A DNA stretch of 64,000 nucleotides from Alphaproteobacteria bacterium (GCA_024280735.1 JAJRPO010000025.1:124001-188000); one strand, 5' to 3'. Counted from the first letter of the stretch, positions 27,226 through 36,851 are shown. A program made the numbers and translations. The notes: generated by a model not told the origin, from the sequence alone.

Positions 27226-27837
27226 CTATGACGTCGAATCAGGCTCGGTAATCGGTTGAATTTCCGTCAATTCTTCGGCACTAAACCGCGCCAGCATCTG
27301 ATTCAGCGACAATTCTGTCACCGGATGCACCCAATTAGGCACAATATCGCGCATTGGAACCAAAACAAACGGGCGATCCTGCAAGCGCGGGTGCGGCAGA
27401 ATCAGCTGCTCCGGCGCACGCTGCATTTGCTGATCGAGCGGCAGATCAAACCACTCCCGAAAAATCACTTCATCTGGTGCGACTTGCCCCGCATAATCGA
27501 TTAAATCCAAATCAACAACGCGCGGTTCCCAGCGTTTGTTGCGCGTCCGCCCAACTTTTCGCTCAATTTCATGGAGGTGCGCAAGCAATTCCGTGCGCGA
27601 CAGCGTTGTCGAAACGAGTACCGCACCATTGACAAAATCCGGACCAGAGGTCGGTGGAAAGGCAGGTGTTTGGTATGAGCGGCCAAAATTCAAAATCTTT
27701 ACTGATTCGCTTGACAACAACCCTAAAGCGATAGCAACTGGAGGCTGGTCTCCCATAGGTCCACTTGATAGGTTCGAACCCGTTGCAATTATACACAGAC
27801 ATTCATTTACTTGATCGTTTTTCGGTTGCAGTATCAA
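27226..27837 (-). CDS. folK: 2-amino-4-hydroxy-6-hydroxymethyldihydropteridine pyrophosphokinase
   Basis: About 203 residues. The HPPK signature is KRWEPRVVDLDLIDYAG, with the catalytic DLD, preceded by FVNGAVLVST and followed by LPHPRLQDRPFVLVPM. It transfers pyrophosphate from ATP to the pterin in folate synthesis. The N-terminus is uncertain: the longest frame starts with TTG 27837, and no ATG lies before the conserved IIATGSNL, so TTG or an even later non-ATG codon must be used. Confidence 0.92.
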   Translation of the reverse strand: MILQPKNDQVNECLCIIATGSNLSSGPMGDQPPVAIALGLLSSESVKILNFGRSYQTPAFPPTSGPDFVNGAVLVSTTLSRTELLAHLHEIERKVGRTRNKRWEPRVVDLDLIDYAGQVAPDEVIFREWFDLPLDQQMQRAPEQLILPHPRLQDRPFVLVPMRDIVPNWVHPVTELSLNQMLARFSAEELTEIQPITEPDSTS

Positions 27838-27931
27838 AATATCAGCCTATTTTCTGCCCAGTGCAATCAGCATTAAGTAACACGCAATCAACCCACAAAT
27901 TGCTGATTGGCTACATTTGAAAGGAAGCATT

Positions 27932-28555
27932 ATGTTTTATCGTGACGAGCGCCTAGCGTTATTTATCGACGGCTCTAATTTATATGCCGCTGCTAAAGCC
28001 CTAGGTTTCGACATCGACTACAAGCTTCTGCGATCAGAGTTTATGAGACGGGGCAAATTATTGCGCGCGTTTTATTACACTGCATTGTTGGAAAGCGAAG
28101 AATACTCCCCTATCCGACCGCTGGTTGACTGGTTGAACTATAATGGTTTCAACATGCGCACCAAACCCGCCAAGGAATACACCGACAGCATGGGCCGTCG
28201 TAAGGTTAAGGGGAACATGGACATCGAACTGGCTGTTGATGCCATGGAACTGGCCGCCCACGTGGATCACATTGTGATCTTCTCGGGTGACGGTGATTAT
28301 CGGCCACTGGTCGAATCACTGCAACGCCAAGGCGTTCGGGTCTCTGTGGTCTCCACAATCCGCTCGCAACCGCCGATGATCTCGGATGATCTGCGTCGCC
28401 AAGCGGACAATTTCATTGAGCTGGATGAGCTGCGCGATGTTATCGGCCGCCCACCGCGCCCTGATATGCCAGAGCGTCACGATCCTAGGTTTGATCGGGA
28501 ACCAGCGCCGGAAGTGCAAGCAGACGCTGAACCGGAAACTGAAACAGAAGAATAA
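27932..28555 (+). CDS. NYN-domain (LabA/DUF88) protein
   Basis: A 207-residue protein of the PIN-like NYN nuclease family. Putative catalytic acidic residues are visible in LALFIDGSNLYAAAK (residues 8-22), KGNMDIELAVDAM (about 90-102) and VIFSGDGDYRPLVESL (about 112-127). The tail (from about residue 175) is proline- and acid-rich and probably disordered. LabA-like proteins are often RNases or RNA-turnover factors; this one's target is unknown. ATG 27932 has AAGGA about 6 bases upstream. It is divergent from folK and followed by a strong terminator. Confidence 0.85.
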   Translation: MFYRDERLALFIDGSNLYAAAKALGFDIDYKLLRSEFMRRGKLLRAFYYTALLESEEYSPIRPLVDWLNYNGFNMRTKPAKEYTDSMGRRKVKGNMDIELAVDAMELAAHVDHIVIFSGDGDYRPLVESLQRQGVRVSVVSTIRSQPPMISDDLRRQADNFIELDELRDVIGRPPRPDMPERHDPRFDREPAPEVQADAEPETETEE

Positions 28556-28591
28556 GATTAAGGCCTTTCGACTTTTCGTTGAAACGCTCTG

Positions 28592-28613
28592 GGGCGCCTT
28601 CGGGCGCCCTTTT
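28592..28613 (+). terminator. Rho-independent terminator after the NYN gene
   Basis: GGGCGCC (28592-28598), loop TTCG, GGCGCCC (28603-28609), then TTTT. The C-UUCG-G tetraloop is unusually stable. It ends only 14 bases before the ispH start codon, so the ispH promoter must lie inside or before it. The motif AGAGCGTTTC is just upstream on the minus strand (28590-28581). Confidence 0.85.
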
Positions 28614-28627
28614 CATTTGGCAGATAG

Positions 28628-29620
28628 ATGTCTAAAACCTGCGTAAACCAACACGCGGGTATCCCAATGGATAAACCAAACCTCATCCTCTACCTCGCAG
28701 CACCACGCGGTTTTTGCGCGGGCGTTGATCGGGCGATCAAGATCGTCGAAATGGCGATCGAGAAATGGGGCGCGCCGGTCTATGTGCGCCACGAAATCGT
28801 CCACAATAAATACGTGGTCGACGGCTTGCGCGAGCTGGGCGCAATATTTGTCGAAGAATTGGAAGAATGTCCTGACGACCGCCCTGTTATTTTCTCTGCC
28901 CACGGCGTGCCAAAATCCGTGCCTGCCGCCGCCCAATCCCGCAATATGATCTATGTCGATGCCACCTGCCCGCTGGTCAGTAAGGTGCATATCGAGGCCG
29001 AGCGCCACCACGCCAACGGCTTGCAAACTGTGATGATTGGCCATGCAGGCCACCCCGAAACTGTCGGCACCATGGGACAATTACCAGAGGGCGAAGTGCT
29101 GCTGGTAGAAACCGCCGAGGACGTAACAACCTTGCAGCCCCGCAACCCAGATCAACTGGCCTATATCACCCAAACCACCCTGAGCGTCGACGACACCACC
29201 CAAACAGTCAACGCCCTGCGCGCCCGTTTTCCCGCCATCGTTGGCCCCCATAAAAAAGACATTTGCTACGCCACCACCAATCGCCAAGAGGCGGTAAAGG
29301 CTGTGGCCCCGATGATCGACGCCCTGCTGGTGATTGGCGCACCAAACTCCTCGAACTCTCGTCGATTGGTGGAGGTTGGCAAAACCTCTGGTTGCAAATA
29401 TTCGATGCTGGTACAGCGCGCAAAAGACATCGATTGGCGTGCGCTGGAGGGCATTAAAACCATCGGCATCACCGCCGGCGCATCCGCCCCCGAAATCCTG
29501 ATAAACGAGGTCATCGACGCCTTCAAAACCCGCTACAACGTCACATCTGAAATCGTTGAAACCGCCGTTGAAAATATCGAATTCAAAGTACCGCGCATTC
29601 TAAGAGAGTCCACCCAATGA
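28628..29620 (+). CDS. ispH: 4-hydroxy-3-methylbut-2-enyl diphosphate reductase
   Basis: 330 residues. IspH is the last enzyme of the MEP isoprenoid pathway and carries an iron-sulfur cluster. Its three cysteine ligands are visible in [24 protein letters not shown] and [13 protein letters not shown]. The conserved histidines are in [11 protein letters not shown] and [13 protein letters not shown] 28628 is the longest start; ATG 28667 ([15 protein letters not shown]) is a good alternative, since the extra 13 residues are not conserved-looking. Its stop overlaps the methyltransferase ATG by 4 bases. Confidence 0.96.
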   Translation: MSKTCVNQHAGIPMDKPNLILYLAAPRGFCAGVDRAIKIVEMAIEKWGAPVYVRHEIVHNKYVVDGLRELGAIFVEELEECPDDRPVIFSAHGVPKSVPAAAQSRNMIYVDATCPLVSKVHIEAERHHANGLQTVMIGHAGHPETVGTMGQLPEGEVLLVETAEDVTTLQPRNPDQLAYITQTTLSVDDTTQTVNALRARFPAIVGPHKKDICYATTNRQEAVKAVAPMIDALLVIGAPNSSNSRRLVEVGKTSGCKYSMLVQRAKDIDWRALEGIKTIGITAGASAPEILINEVIDAFKTRYNVTSEIVETAVENIEFKVPRILRESTQ

Positions 29621-30210
29621 GTTATGATCCTGAAACAATCGCTGTCTATAATGCAAAGGCGGCTGAATATGATGATCTTGCGCAATCTGATGACGCAGAC
29701 CGCCCCTTGGAATCCTTTATCGACGCACTGCCCCAGGGTGGGACTGCCCTCGATCTAGGTTGCGGCCCAGCCAGCGCAGCGGCACGTATGCAAGAACGAG
29801 GCTTGATCGTCACCGCAATCGACCCCTCCGCTGAAATGGCGGCGGTCGCCTTGCGTAAATACGACATCACGGTCACAATTGGCACCTTCGACGATGTTAC
29901 GCACGTTGCTAAATTTGATGGCATATGGGCCAGCTTTAGCCTGTTACACGCACCCCGTCGCGATATGCCCCGTCACTTAACGGCCATCCACCGTGCCTTG
30001 AAAACACAGGGCCTATTCTACATCGGCATGAAGACTGGTACAGACGAAAAACGTGACCCACTAGGGCGCAAATACACTTATTACACCGAACCGGAATTAC
30101 GCGACTTACTCACAAAAGCCGGATTCTCCGTCGCCAATACAACCATTGGCGCTGGCCCCGGCCTTGACGGAGTCATCGCCCCTTGGATCACACTGGATTG
30201 CCATGCCTGA
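29617..30210 (+). CDS. Class I SAM-dependent methyltransferase
   Basis: A 197-residue methyltransferase. Motif I is [15 protein letters not shown] (about residues 44-58), motif II is [14 protein letters not shown], and [12 protein letters not shown] fits motif IV. The C-terminal part ([18 protein letters not shown]) is typical of small-molecule methyltransferases of the UbiE/Methyltransf_11 type. The substrate is unknown. It overlaps ispH by 4 bases and rnhA by 8, so it is translated in the same operon. Confidence 0.85.
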   Translation: MSYDPETIAVYNAKAAEYDDLAQSDDADRPLESFIDALPQGGTALDLGCGPASAAARMQERGLIVTAIDPSAEMAAVALRKYDITVTIGTFDDVTHVAKFDGIWASFSLLHAPRRDMPRHLTAIHRALKTQGLFYIGMKTGTDEKRDPLGRKYTYYTEPELRDLLTKAGFSVANTTIGAGPGLDGVIAPWITLDCHA

Positions 30211-30655
30211 ACTATTTGCCTACACCGACGGAGCTTGCTCTGGAAATCCCGGCCCCGGCGGTTGGGGCGCGCTCCTGATAGCCCGCGATGGCGACACCGT
30301 GGTCAAGGAACGCGGCATTTGCGGCGGTGAATCGGACACCACCAACAACCGCATGGAGCTGACGGCGGCGATTGAGGCACTGGAAGCCCTTGAACGCCCC
30401 TCAGTTCTGACAGTTGTAACCGACAGCTCCTACGTCAAAGACGGCCTGACCAAATGGATTTTCGGCTGGAAACGCAATGGCTGGAAAACCGCCGCAAAAA
30501 AGCCGGTGAAAAACGTAGACCTGTGGAAGATGCTGGACGCAGCTCAGGCGCGCCATACCGTGACTTGGGAATGGGTCAAAGGCCACGCAGGCCATCCCGA
30601 GAATGAACGCGCCGATGAATTGGCCCGCAAAGGCATGGAACCGTTCAAGGCTTGA
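30203..30655 (+). CDS. rnhA: Ribonuclease HI
   Basis: A 150-residue RNase HI. The four catalytic acidic residues lie in [41 protein letters not shown] and [13 protein letters not shown], together with the catalytic histidine in VKGHAGH. It degrades the RNA of RNA-DNA hybrids. The start is ATG 30203, inside the end of the methyltransferase gene; the longer frame from 30146 would add unrelated residues. Confidence 0.96.
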   Translation: MPELFAYTDGACSGNPGPGGWGALLIARDGDTVVKERGICGGESDTTNNRMELTAAIEALEALERPSVLTVVTDSSYVKDGLTKWIFGWKRNGWKTAAKKPVKNVDLWKMLDAAQARHTVTWEWVKGHAGHPENERADELARKGMEPFKA

Positions 30656-30708
30656 GTTTGGCCGAAAGGCGCTTATATTCCAGTTAACGAATGTAACAGG
30701 AGGCTATC

Positions 30709-31146
30709 ATGGCCAATTCCCTTAAATGCACCTGCTTCGATTGCGGCACCGTCAGCCGCTTTCCTGCTGAAAAAATCCACGACACGCCAAAGTGCGGCAA
30801 ATGCGGCTCATGGTTGATCACTGGAAAAGTCGCCGAGGTTGACCTGAACATCCTGCAAAAAGCCGCCAAAATGGACGACATCCCGCTGGTTGTCGATTTC
30901 TGGGCACCTTGGTGTGGGCCTTGCCGTTCCATGGCCCCGCAATTCACCATGGCTGCCGAAAAAATGAAGGGTGTGGTGCGCTATGCCAAGATCAACACAG
31001 AGGCGCACCAAAAAGCAGGCCAAATTTACAATATTCGGGGCATCCCCACCATGGCACTGTTCAAAGGCGGCCGTGAAAAGGGGCGAAAATCCGGCGCAAT
31101 GCAATCGCCGCAAATTCAGGCCTGGGTGAAATCCACGGCAGGATGA
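30709..31146 (+). CDS. trxC: Thioredoxin 2 with N-terminal zinc ribbon
   Basis: A 145-residue protein. The N-terminus carries two CxxC pairs (CTCFDC and CGKCG) that form a zinc ribbon. The thioredoxin domain follows with DFWAPWCGPCRSMAP and the cis-proline in IRGIPTMALFKGG. This is the TrxC architecture; in E. coli TrxC is induced by oxidative stress. A good GGAGG-type ribosome-binding site precedes ATG 30709. The stop is one base from the convergent RTX gene. Confidence 0.93.
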   Translation: MANSLKCTCFDCGTVSRFPAEKIHDTPKCGKCGSWLITGKVAEVDLNILQKAAKMDDIPLVVDFWAPWCGPCRSMAPQFTMAAEKMKGVVRYAKINTEAHQKAGQIYNIRGIPTMALFKGGREKGRKSGAMQSPQIQAWVKSTAG

Positions 31147-31147
31147 C

Positions 31148-33268
31148 TTACAGGATAAAATCATCCGCGCTTAACTCTGACACGCCTGTAAGCCAGATCG
31201 CCATATCTGCGCTACCATCGCCGTTTTTGTCCAAAAAGACTGACGCGCTACCGCCAACAACATAATAACGCAGCTCGCCTTGCGCCCCGCTAAAATCTGC
31301 CTCGCCTATGAAAGTAAACGCCTGATCCCCCGCATCCCTGCTTGCATCAATTGCCGACAAATCAATTGTATCAATGCCTGTTTCAAAATCCGTAATCACA
31401 TCGTTACGCGTTGAGTTCGGTGAATGGACAGCCTTAGAAAAAATAAAAACATCCGCTCCGCTGCCACCGCTCATGTAATCACGGCCAGCACCGCCCGTTA
31501 TAACATCATCCCCAGCACCGCCAAGTATCCGATCATGACCGCCGCCGCCCTCCAGAATATCAGCCCCATCTTTGCCATTCAACGTATCCGAACCTCTCAG
31601 ACCCGTCAGAACATTATCGCCGCCATTCCCAACCAGACGGTTCGCTTTGCCGTTTCCAGTAAGGGACAGGTCTGCGGATTGAGTCAGCTTCAGGTTCTCA
31701 ATGTTTTTGAAATCCGCCAGATCAAGGCTAATTTTGCTGGAAATAACCTGATCCATTCCCCGCCCTTTCAACTCGCGAACAGTGTCCTCTACGCGGTCAA
31801 CAAAATATTTGTCATTACCGCGCCCTCCCGTCATCTCGTCAATACCAACGCCACCGTTCAACAAGTCACGCCCTTTGCCACCCGTCAGAACATCGTCACC
31901 AATCCCCCCAAGCAGTTTGTCATCACCGAGACCACCTGACAGCTCATCATCACCGCCCGCGCCTGCGATTGTATCGTTAAAAGCGGTCCCAACCAGATTG
32001 TCACCTTGCTTTGTCCCGTTCAGATCAACTGCTGCAATGCGCGGATCAACAATTTGTGCGCGAATGGCGGCACCTGATGTATCACTGCCAGTTTGGGAGG
32101 TGTCTTCCCAGCTAATGACAAGCCGCCCATCAACCAGTTCGGTAATTACTGAGTCGAATTGGTCCCCACCCGTTGTCGTATTTACAGACAGCTCGCCGCC
32201 AGATTTGCTACCGTCCGCGTTATATATCTGCAAAAGAACACGAAATTCATTGATGTCGGCAACGGAGCTTTGCAATCCAGCCCAAGTAACGGCAAACCGC
32301 CCATCGGCCAGCCCAACAATTGACGGGTTGGATGCCCCGGAATATACAACAATATCACCGCCCATTTGCGTGCCATCCGAACCGAAAACCTGCGCTCGCA
32401 GATTTGCAACGCCCCCATCCACCGCAGTGCTGGTATCGTGCCAAGTAACAACAAATCCACCACCTGACAGTGCCGATATTTCCGCAAAATGCTGGGAGCC
32501 GCCAACTGTTGTATTAACCTGAAACTCGGATCCGAATCGGCTGCCGTCTGCATTGAAAATTTGTGCTGTAACGACATTACTAAAGCCATCAAAAAAGCCA
32601 TCAGCAGGGCGCAGTAGATTATTTCCCCACCAACTGATGACAAATTTACCATCAGCAAGGGTGGTGATCTCTGGGCGAACCTGATCTCCGTACACATTGC
32701 TATTTACAATGAATTCAGCGCCAGACGGGGTGCCGTCGGCATTGAAAATCTGTGCGCGAACGTCGTCCATAACCCGTTCCGGCGCATCGCGTGCGCTGTT
32801 ATCCGTCCAAGCAATGACAAAACGTCCATCTTGCAATGCTGCGTTGGATGAATGGTCCTGATATAGGTTGGTAACTGTATTAACTAAAAACTCTGCGCCC
32901 AGGGCTGTGCCATCCGGGTTAAAAACCTGTGCCCTCACAGCATAGCTTTCCGTGTCGCCGCCGGTTTCGCTGCTATCTGACCAACTGATGACAAATCCGC
33001 CACTTTCTAGCGCCGTGATGTCAGAAAGCTGTTGGAATTTATCGGTGGTCGAATTCGCAACAAACTCACCGCCCGACGGGGTGCCATCGCCATTGAATAT
33101 CTGGGCGCGGATCACCGAATCGAAAGCACCGCCAACCGTGCCGCTGGTGTCTGTCCAACTGATGACAAAACGACCATCAAACAGCGCCGTAATCGACGAC
33201 TCCTTCTGACTGTTAAATGTGGTAGAATTTACCAAAAATTCATCGCCAAATTTGGTTGGAACTGCCAT
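31148..33268 (-). CDS. RTX-type calcium-binding protein with seven-repeat beta-propeller-like region
   Basis: 706 residues with two clear parts. Residues about 4-420 are seven tandem repeats of about 54-63 residues, each with the pattern EFxVNxxT, then DGRFVISWxD, then VRAQIFNxDGTxxG. Seven such units suggest a seven-bladed propeller (inference). From about residue 425 come RTX nonapeptides (GGxGDDxLxGG) in two clusters, then a C-terminal domain with FIFSKA, DVITDFETGIDTIDLS and LSADDFIL, typical of type I secretion substrates. There is no Sec signal peptide. It has no protease motif and no type I secretion genes nearby, so the exporter is elsewhere. Probably an extracellular binding or adhesin protein. 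Confidence 0.88.
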   Translation of the reverse strand: MAVPTKFGDEFLVNSTTFNSQKESSITALFDGRFVISWTDTSGTVGGAFDSVIRAQIFNGDGTPSGGEFVANSTTDKFQQLSDITALESGGFVISWSDSSETGGDTESYAVRAQVFNPDGTALGAEFLVNTVTNLYQDHSSNAALQDGRFVIAWTDNSARDAPERVMDDVRAQIFNADGTPSGAEFIVNSNVYGDQVRPEITTLADGKFVISWWGNNLLRPADGFFDGFSNVVTAQIFNADGSRFGSEFQVNTTVGGSQHFAEISALSGGGFVVTWHDTSTAVDGGVANLRAQVFGSDGTQMGGDIVVYSGASNPSIVGLADGRFAVTWAGLQSSVADINEFRVLLQIYNADGSKSGGELSVNTTTGGDQFDSVITELVDGRLVISWEDTSQTGSDTSGAAIRAQIVDPRIAAVDLNGTKQGDNLVGTAFNDTIAGAGGDDELSGGLGDDKLLGGIGDDVLTGGKGRDLLNGGVGIDEMTGGRGNDKYFVDRVEDTVRELKGRGMDQVISSKISLDLADFKNIENLKLTQSADLSLTGNGKANRLVGNGGDNVLTGLRGSDTLNGKDGADILEGGGGHDRILGGAGDDVITGGAGRDYMSGGSGADVFIFSKAVHSPNSTRNDVITDFETGIDTIDLSAIDASRDAGDQAFTFIGEADFSGAQGELRYYVVGGSASVFLDKNGDGSADMAIWLTGVSELSADDFIL

Positions 33269-33345
33269 CGACTACCCCTACATTCCTGCCTGTTGGGCGA
33301 AGTTTACATATTTTTACCTATAAGTAAAACCCTTTGGCTGCAGTG

Positions 33346-33582
33346 CTATTTACGATAATAAGTTTGCCACAGCCAAATCAGCAGAGCCGCACCCGCAATC
33401 GCTCCGACAAAGCCGAATGCCATGCCCAGCAACGAGCCGAGCACCCGCAGGACCAAGCCCCCAAGAAGCGCGCCTAATATGCCGATGGCGATGGTGACAA
33501 AAATATTCGCCTCGATCTTCATCATTCGCGTGGCGATAAAGCCCGCAGCGGCACCTACAATAATCAACAAGATAAAACCCAT
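33346..33582 (-). CDS. GlsB/YeaQ/YmgE family small membrane protein
   Basis: A 78-residue membrane protein with three hydrophobic segments (MGFILLIIVGAAAGFIA, FVTIAIGILGALLGG and a third with GMAFGFVGAIAGAALL). The family was called transglycosylase-associated, but its function is unknown; relatives are often stress-induced. The upstream AAGGA fits ATG 33582 (8-base spacing) better than the ATG nine bases earlier. It stands alone between fmt and the RTX gene. Confidence 0.85.
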   Translation of the reverse strand: MGFILLIIVGAAAGFIATRMMKIEANIFVTIAIGILGALLGGLVLRVLGSLLGMAFGFVGAIAGAALLIWLWQTYYRK

Positions 33583-33627
33583 GGTCACCATCCTTTCAGA
33601 GATAATATAGGGACTATCTAGCGGATT

Positions 33628-34536
33628 TTAAGCCCCAAATAACTGACCCTTTGAAATTGGGAACCCGCGCAGGAAATCCCTTGGCTCCATCGCGCCTTTG
33701 CCCGCGCGCTGCAACCGCAACAATTGCACAGCGCCTGTGCCACAGGCAACGGTTAGCATATCATCCAAAACCGCGCCTGCAGTCCCCGAACCCTCGGTCA
33801 CACGGCTGTTCAACAGCTTTACCCGCTGGCCGTCAATCTCGGACCAGGCACCAGGGAAAGGCGACAAGCCGCGAATATGGCAATCCACTTGTTCTGCGGT
33901 CATGGACCAATCCACCCTTGCCTCGGATTTGTCGATCTTTTTGGCGTAGGTTACGCCGTCACCCAGCTGCGCAACAGGCGTCAATCCATCAAGATCAGCT
34001 AACGCCCGAACAATCAGATCCGCGCCCATTTGTGACAGGCGATCATGCAAGGTCAGCGTCGTATCCTTGGCCGCAATCTCGGTTTCCAAGCGCAGCAAAA
34101 CCGGCCCTGTGTCCAGCCCCACCTCCATCTGCATCACACAAACGCCAGTGGCCACGTCCCCCGCCATAATCGCACGGTGGATCGGTGCTGCCCCGCGCCA
34201 ACGCGGCAGCAGGGAGGCATGAATATTCAGGCAGCCTTTGCGCGGCATATCCAATACGGCTTGCGGCAGGATCAGCCCATAAGCCACTACAACCGCCACA
34301 TCGGCATTTAACGCGGCAAAATCCGCGCGGATTTCATCGGCTTTAAAATTCAACGGGCTGCGCACTGGCAACCCCAGCTTTTCCGCCGCGATCTGAACTG
34401 CCGTCGGGCGATCCTTTTTGCCACGGCCAGCGGGGCGCGGCGGCTGGCAGTAAACGGCCACAACTTCGTGTTCAGCCGCTAACGCCTGCAAGGTCGGCAC
34501 CGAAAAATCCGGCGTCCCCATAAAGATCACGCGCAT
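33628..34536 (-). CDS. fmt: Methionyl-tRNA formyltransferase
   Basis: A 302-residue enzyme that formylates initiator Met-t[22 protein letters not shown] opens the Rossmann fold. The catalytic region is present as [20 protein letters not shown], followed by [17 protein letters not shown]. Its ATG overlaps the stop of the upstream deformylase-like gene by one base (TAATG). It is the last gene of def-def'-fmt. Confidence 0.96.
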   Translation of the reverse strand: MRVIFMGTPDFSVPTLQALAAEHEVVAVYCQPPRPAGRGKKDRPTAVQIAAEKLGLPVRSPLNFKADEIRADFAALNADVAVVVAYGLILPQAVLDMPRKGCLNIHASLLPRWRGAAPIHRAIMAGDVATGVCVMQMEVGLDTGPVLLRLETEIAAKDTTLTLHDRLSQMGADLIVRALADLDGLTPVAQLGDGVTYAKKIDKSEARVDWSMTAEQVDCHIRGLSPFPGAWSEIDGQRVKLLNSRVTEGSGTAGAVLDDMLTVACGTGAVQLLRLQRAGKGAMEPRDFLRGFPISKGQLFGA

Positions 34537-35045
34537 TAAGTCTTCTTCCGTTTGGCCAGCTTTATTGCCTTAGCCAGCAGCATCTTGCGTTTCACCGGCT
34601 TCAGATGATCAAAATACATCTTGCCATTCAAATGATCGATCTGATGTTGAGCCGATGTCGCCCACAGCCCAACAAAATCCTTTTCCACCACGTCGCCGTT
34701 TTCATCCATAAATCGAACAGTTACCGCACGGGGGCGCTCGATCTTGCTCCACACACCCGCCAAATTGGGCGAACCTTCAGAGTGCGCCCGCAATTTAACT
34801 GAGGCATGCAGAACTTCGGGATTGGCCATAAGAACGGGTTGATCGCCTGCCTCGCTACAATCCATCACTGCCAGCGCTCGCAACACACCGATTTGCGGCG
34901 CGCCAAGGCCGACGCCGGGCATGGCGTACATGCTGTCGAGCATATCTTGCCAGATGCCGCGCACATCGTCATCAATCGCGGTCACGGCTTCGCAAACTGT
35001 ACGCAGGCGTTTGTCGGGGTAAGGGATGAACGCGCGTATCGTCAT
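34536..35045 (-). CDS. Peptide deformylase-like protein lacking key catalytic residues
   Basis: A 169-residue paralogue of Def. The fold is preserved, with motif I as [10 protein letters not shown] and a C-terminal basic helix. Motif II, normally EGCLS with the metal-ligand Cys, is EGSPNLAG here. Motif III, normally HEIDH, is HQIDH, so the catalytic Glu is replaced by Gln. It therefore has two His ligands but no Cys and no catalytic base, and should not deformylate. It overlaps the genuine def by 4 bases and fmt by one, so it is kept under tight co-expression. It could bind nascent chains or regulate Def (inference). Confidence 0.88.
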   Translation of the reverse strand: MTIRAFIPYPDKRLRTVCEAVTAIDDDVRGIWQDMLDSMYAMPGVGLGAPQIGVLRALAVMDCSEAGDQPVLMANPEVLHASVKLRAHSEGSPNLAGVWSKIERPRAVTVRFMDENGDVVEKDFVGLWATSAQHQIDHLNGKMYFDHLKPVKRKMLLAKAIKLAKRKKT

Positions 35046-35563
35046 TCGTCGCGGTTCCGTTCTTTTTTCATTTTCATCATCTTGCGGGTAAACATAGTGC
35101 GTTTCAGTCCGGAAATATGATCAATGAACAGCTTGCCGTTCAGGTGGTCGATTTCATGTTGCGCACAAGTTGCCCACAACCCGTCGAACTGCTCCTCGAT
35201 CTCGCGCCCGTCCCGATCCAGATATTGCACCCGAACTTCGGCAGGCCGCTCCACATCTGCATATTGTTCAGGCAACGACAGGCAACCCTCGTTATAGACA
35301 TTGGTGTCGTCTGAGGTCCAAACGATCTCAGGATTAATCAGCACCATCGCATGGGCGTCATCTTCCTTGGCGGTGCAGTCCATCACAAACATCCGCTGGA
35401 TCGCGCCAATTTGCGGCGCGGCCAAGCCAACGCCGGGGGCATCATACATGGTCGCCAACAAGTCATCCGCAAGTGTGCGGGTTGCATCATCCACCGATCC
35501 GATCAGCTTGCATTTCTTCTTGAGATGCGGATCTGGGTGCCAGAGTATTTTTTGAACAGTCAT
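35042..35563 (-). CDS. def: Peptide deformylase
   Basis: A 173-residue Fe/Zn-dependent deformylase that removes formyl groups from nascent proteins. All three motifs are intact: GVGLAAPQIG, EGCLSLPEQ and HEIDHLNGKLF. ATG 35563 (MTVQKILWHPDPHLKKKC) matches the usual N-terminus; the frame to 35599 is unsupported. First gene of the def-def'-fmt set, divergent from the aminotransferase gene. Confidence 0.95.
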   Translation of the reverse strand: MTVQKILWHPDPHLKKKCKLIGSVDDATRTLADDLLATMYDAPGVGLAAPQIGAIQRMFVMDCTAKEDDAHAMVLINPEIVWTSDDTNVYNEGCLSLPEQYADVERPAEVRVQYLDRDGREIEEQFDGLWATCAQHEIDHLNGKLFIDHISGLKRTMFTRKMMKMKKERNRDE

Positions 35564-35668
35564 GCAGAGGCATTTACGCGATGAAATGACCGTTTTCAAG
35601 GTGGTTTACATCTTGGCATTCCTAAAACCCCGCGATAGCTTGCCGCTGATCAATCAGGGAATGAACAG

Positions 35669-36841
35669 ATGAGTTTTGACGATATTATTGACCGCCGTGG
35701 CACCAAATGCGGGAAATGGGATGCGATGGAAAAGCTCTTTGGCATCAGCCCCGATGACGGGTTGGCCATGTGGGTGGCTGATATGGATTTTCGCGCAGCG
35801 GATTGTATCATTGAGGCTGGGCAAAAACTGCTGGATCACGGGGTGTTTGGTTATCAGGGCGATTACACAGACTATAAGAATGCGATCTGTTGGTGGATGG
35901 AAAGCCGTCACGGCTGGCAAGTGGATCCCGACCATATTTTTACCACTTACGGATTGGTGAATGCTTTGGGGGTAGTCTTGCAAACCTTCACCCAACCGGA
36001 TGACGGAATTGTCCTATTTACCCCCGTCTATTACTCTTTTGGCAAGAATATTGCTGCAAGCGGTCGCAAAATTGTGGAATGCCCGCTGGTGCTGGAAAAC
36101 GGGCAATACCAGTTTGATTTTGCGACCTATGACGCCCAAATGACAGGTTCTGAAAAAGTTGTGATCTTATGCTCGCCCCATAATCCCGGCGGGCGTGTTT
36201 GGACACAAGATGAACTACGCGAAGTTGCTGCATTTTGCCAGCGCCACGACCTGTTACTTATCTCTGATGAAATCCACCATGACCTTGTTTTTTCAGGAAA
36301 CAAGCACATACCAATGCCTGTAGCAGTCCCTGAAATCAGGGATCGTTTGCTTGTGTTTACTGCACCATCCAAGACGTTCAACCTTGCAGGAAATCACGCA
36401 GGTCAAGTGACAATATCCGATCCGAAACTACGAGCAAAGTTTGAATGGATGATGAATGCGCTGCATGTTTCACCCAGCATCTTCGGCACAGCGATGACGA
36501 CAGCCGCCTATTCCGCAGAAGGTGCGGAATGGGTGGATGCTCTGGTGGCTTATATTGCACATAACCGCCAAACCTTTGATGCAGGTATCAACGCCATTCC
36601 CGGCTTGAAATCAATGCCAATGCAAGCAACTTATTTGGCGTGGGTCGATTTTAGCGATACTGGAATGGACCCAACTGAAGTCAGAGAGCGCGTCGGAAAG
36701 ATTGCCAAAATCGCGGCTGACGGCGGCGTGCAGTGGGGCAAAGGTGGTGAGAACTTTTTGCGTTTCAACCTCGGTTGCCCACACTCGGTTGTTGAGGATG
36801 CGCTTAAACGCATACAAAAAGCCTTTGGCGATTTGCAATAG
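35669..36841 (+). CDS. PatB/MalY-type PLP-dependent aminotransferase or C-S lyase
   Basis: A 390-residue fold-type I PLP enzyme. The N-terminal block LAMWVADMDFRA is typical of the MalY/PatB subgroup. SPHNPGGRVWT and LLISDEIHHDLVF precede the Schiff-base lysine in FTAPSKTFNLAGNHAG, and FLRFNLGCP holds the substrate-binding Arg. The subgroup usually has cystathionine beta-lyase activity. The neighbours (deformylases, AzlCD) do not specify a pathway. A possible shared terminator follows. Confidence 0.88.
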   Translation: MSFDDIIDRRGTKCGKWDAMEKLFGISPDDGLAMWVADMDFRAADCIIEAGQKLLDHGVFGYQGDYTDYKNAICWWMESRHGWQVDPDHIFTTYGLVNALGVVLQTFTQPDDGIVLFTPVYYSFGKNIAASGRKIVECPLVLENGQYQFDFATYDAQMTGSEKVVILCSPHNPGGRVWTQDELREVAAFCQRHDLLLISDEIHHDLVFSGNKHIPMPVAVPEIRDRLLVFTAPSKTFNLAGNHAGQVTISDPKLRAKFEWMMNALHVSPSIFGTAMTTAAYSAEGAEWVDALVAYIAHNRQTFDAGINAIPGLKSMPMQATYLAWVDFSDTGMDPTEVRERVGKIAKIAADGGVQWGKGGENFLRFNLGCPHSVVEDALKRIQKAFGDLQ

Positions 36842-36851
36842 CTGTAATATT

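Noticed and set aside
31480-31990. Short periodic DNA repeats that could be mistaken for a CRISPR or tandem repeat
   Set aside because: They are the coding repeats of RTX nonapeptides (GGxGxDxLx) in the minus-strand gene, with normal synonymous variation.
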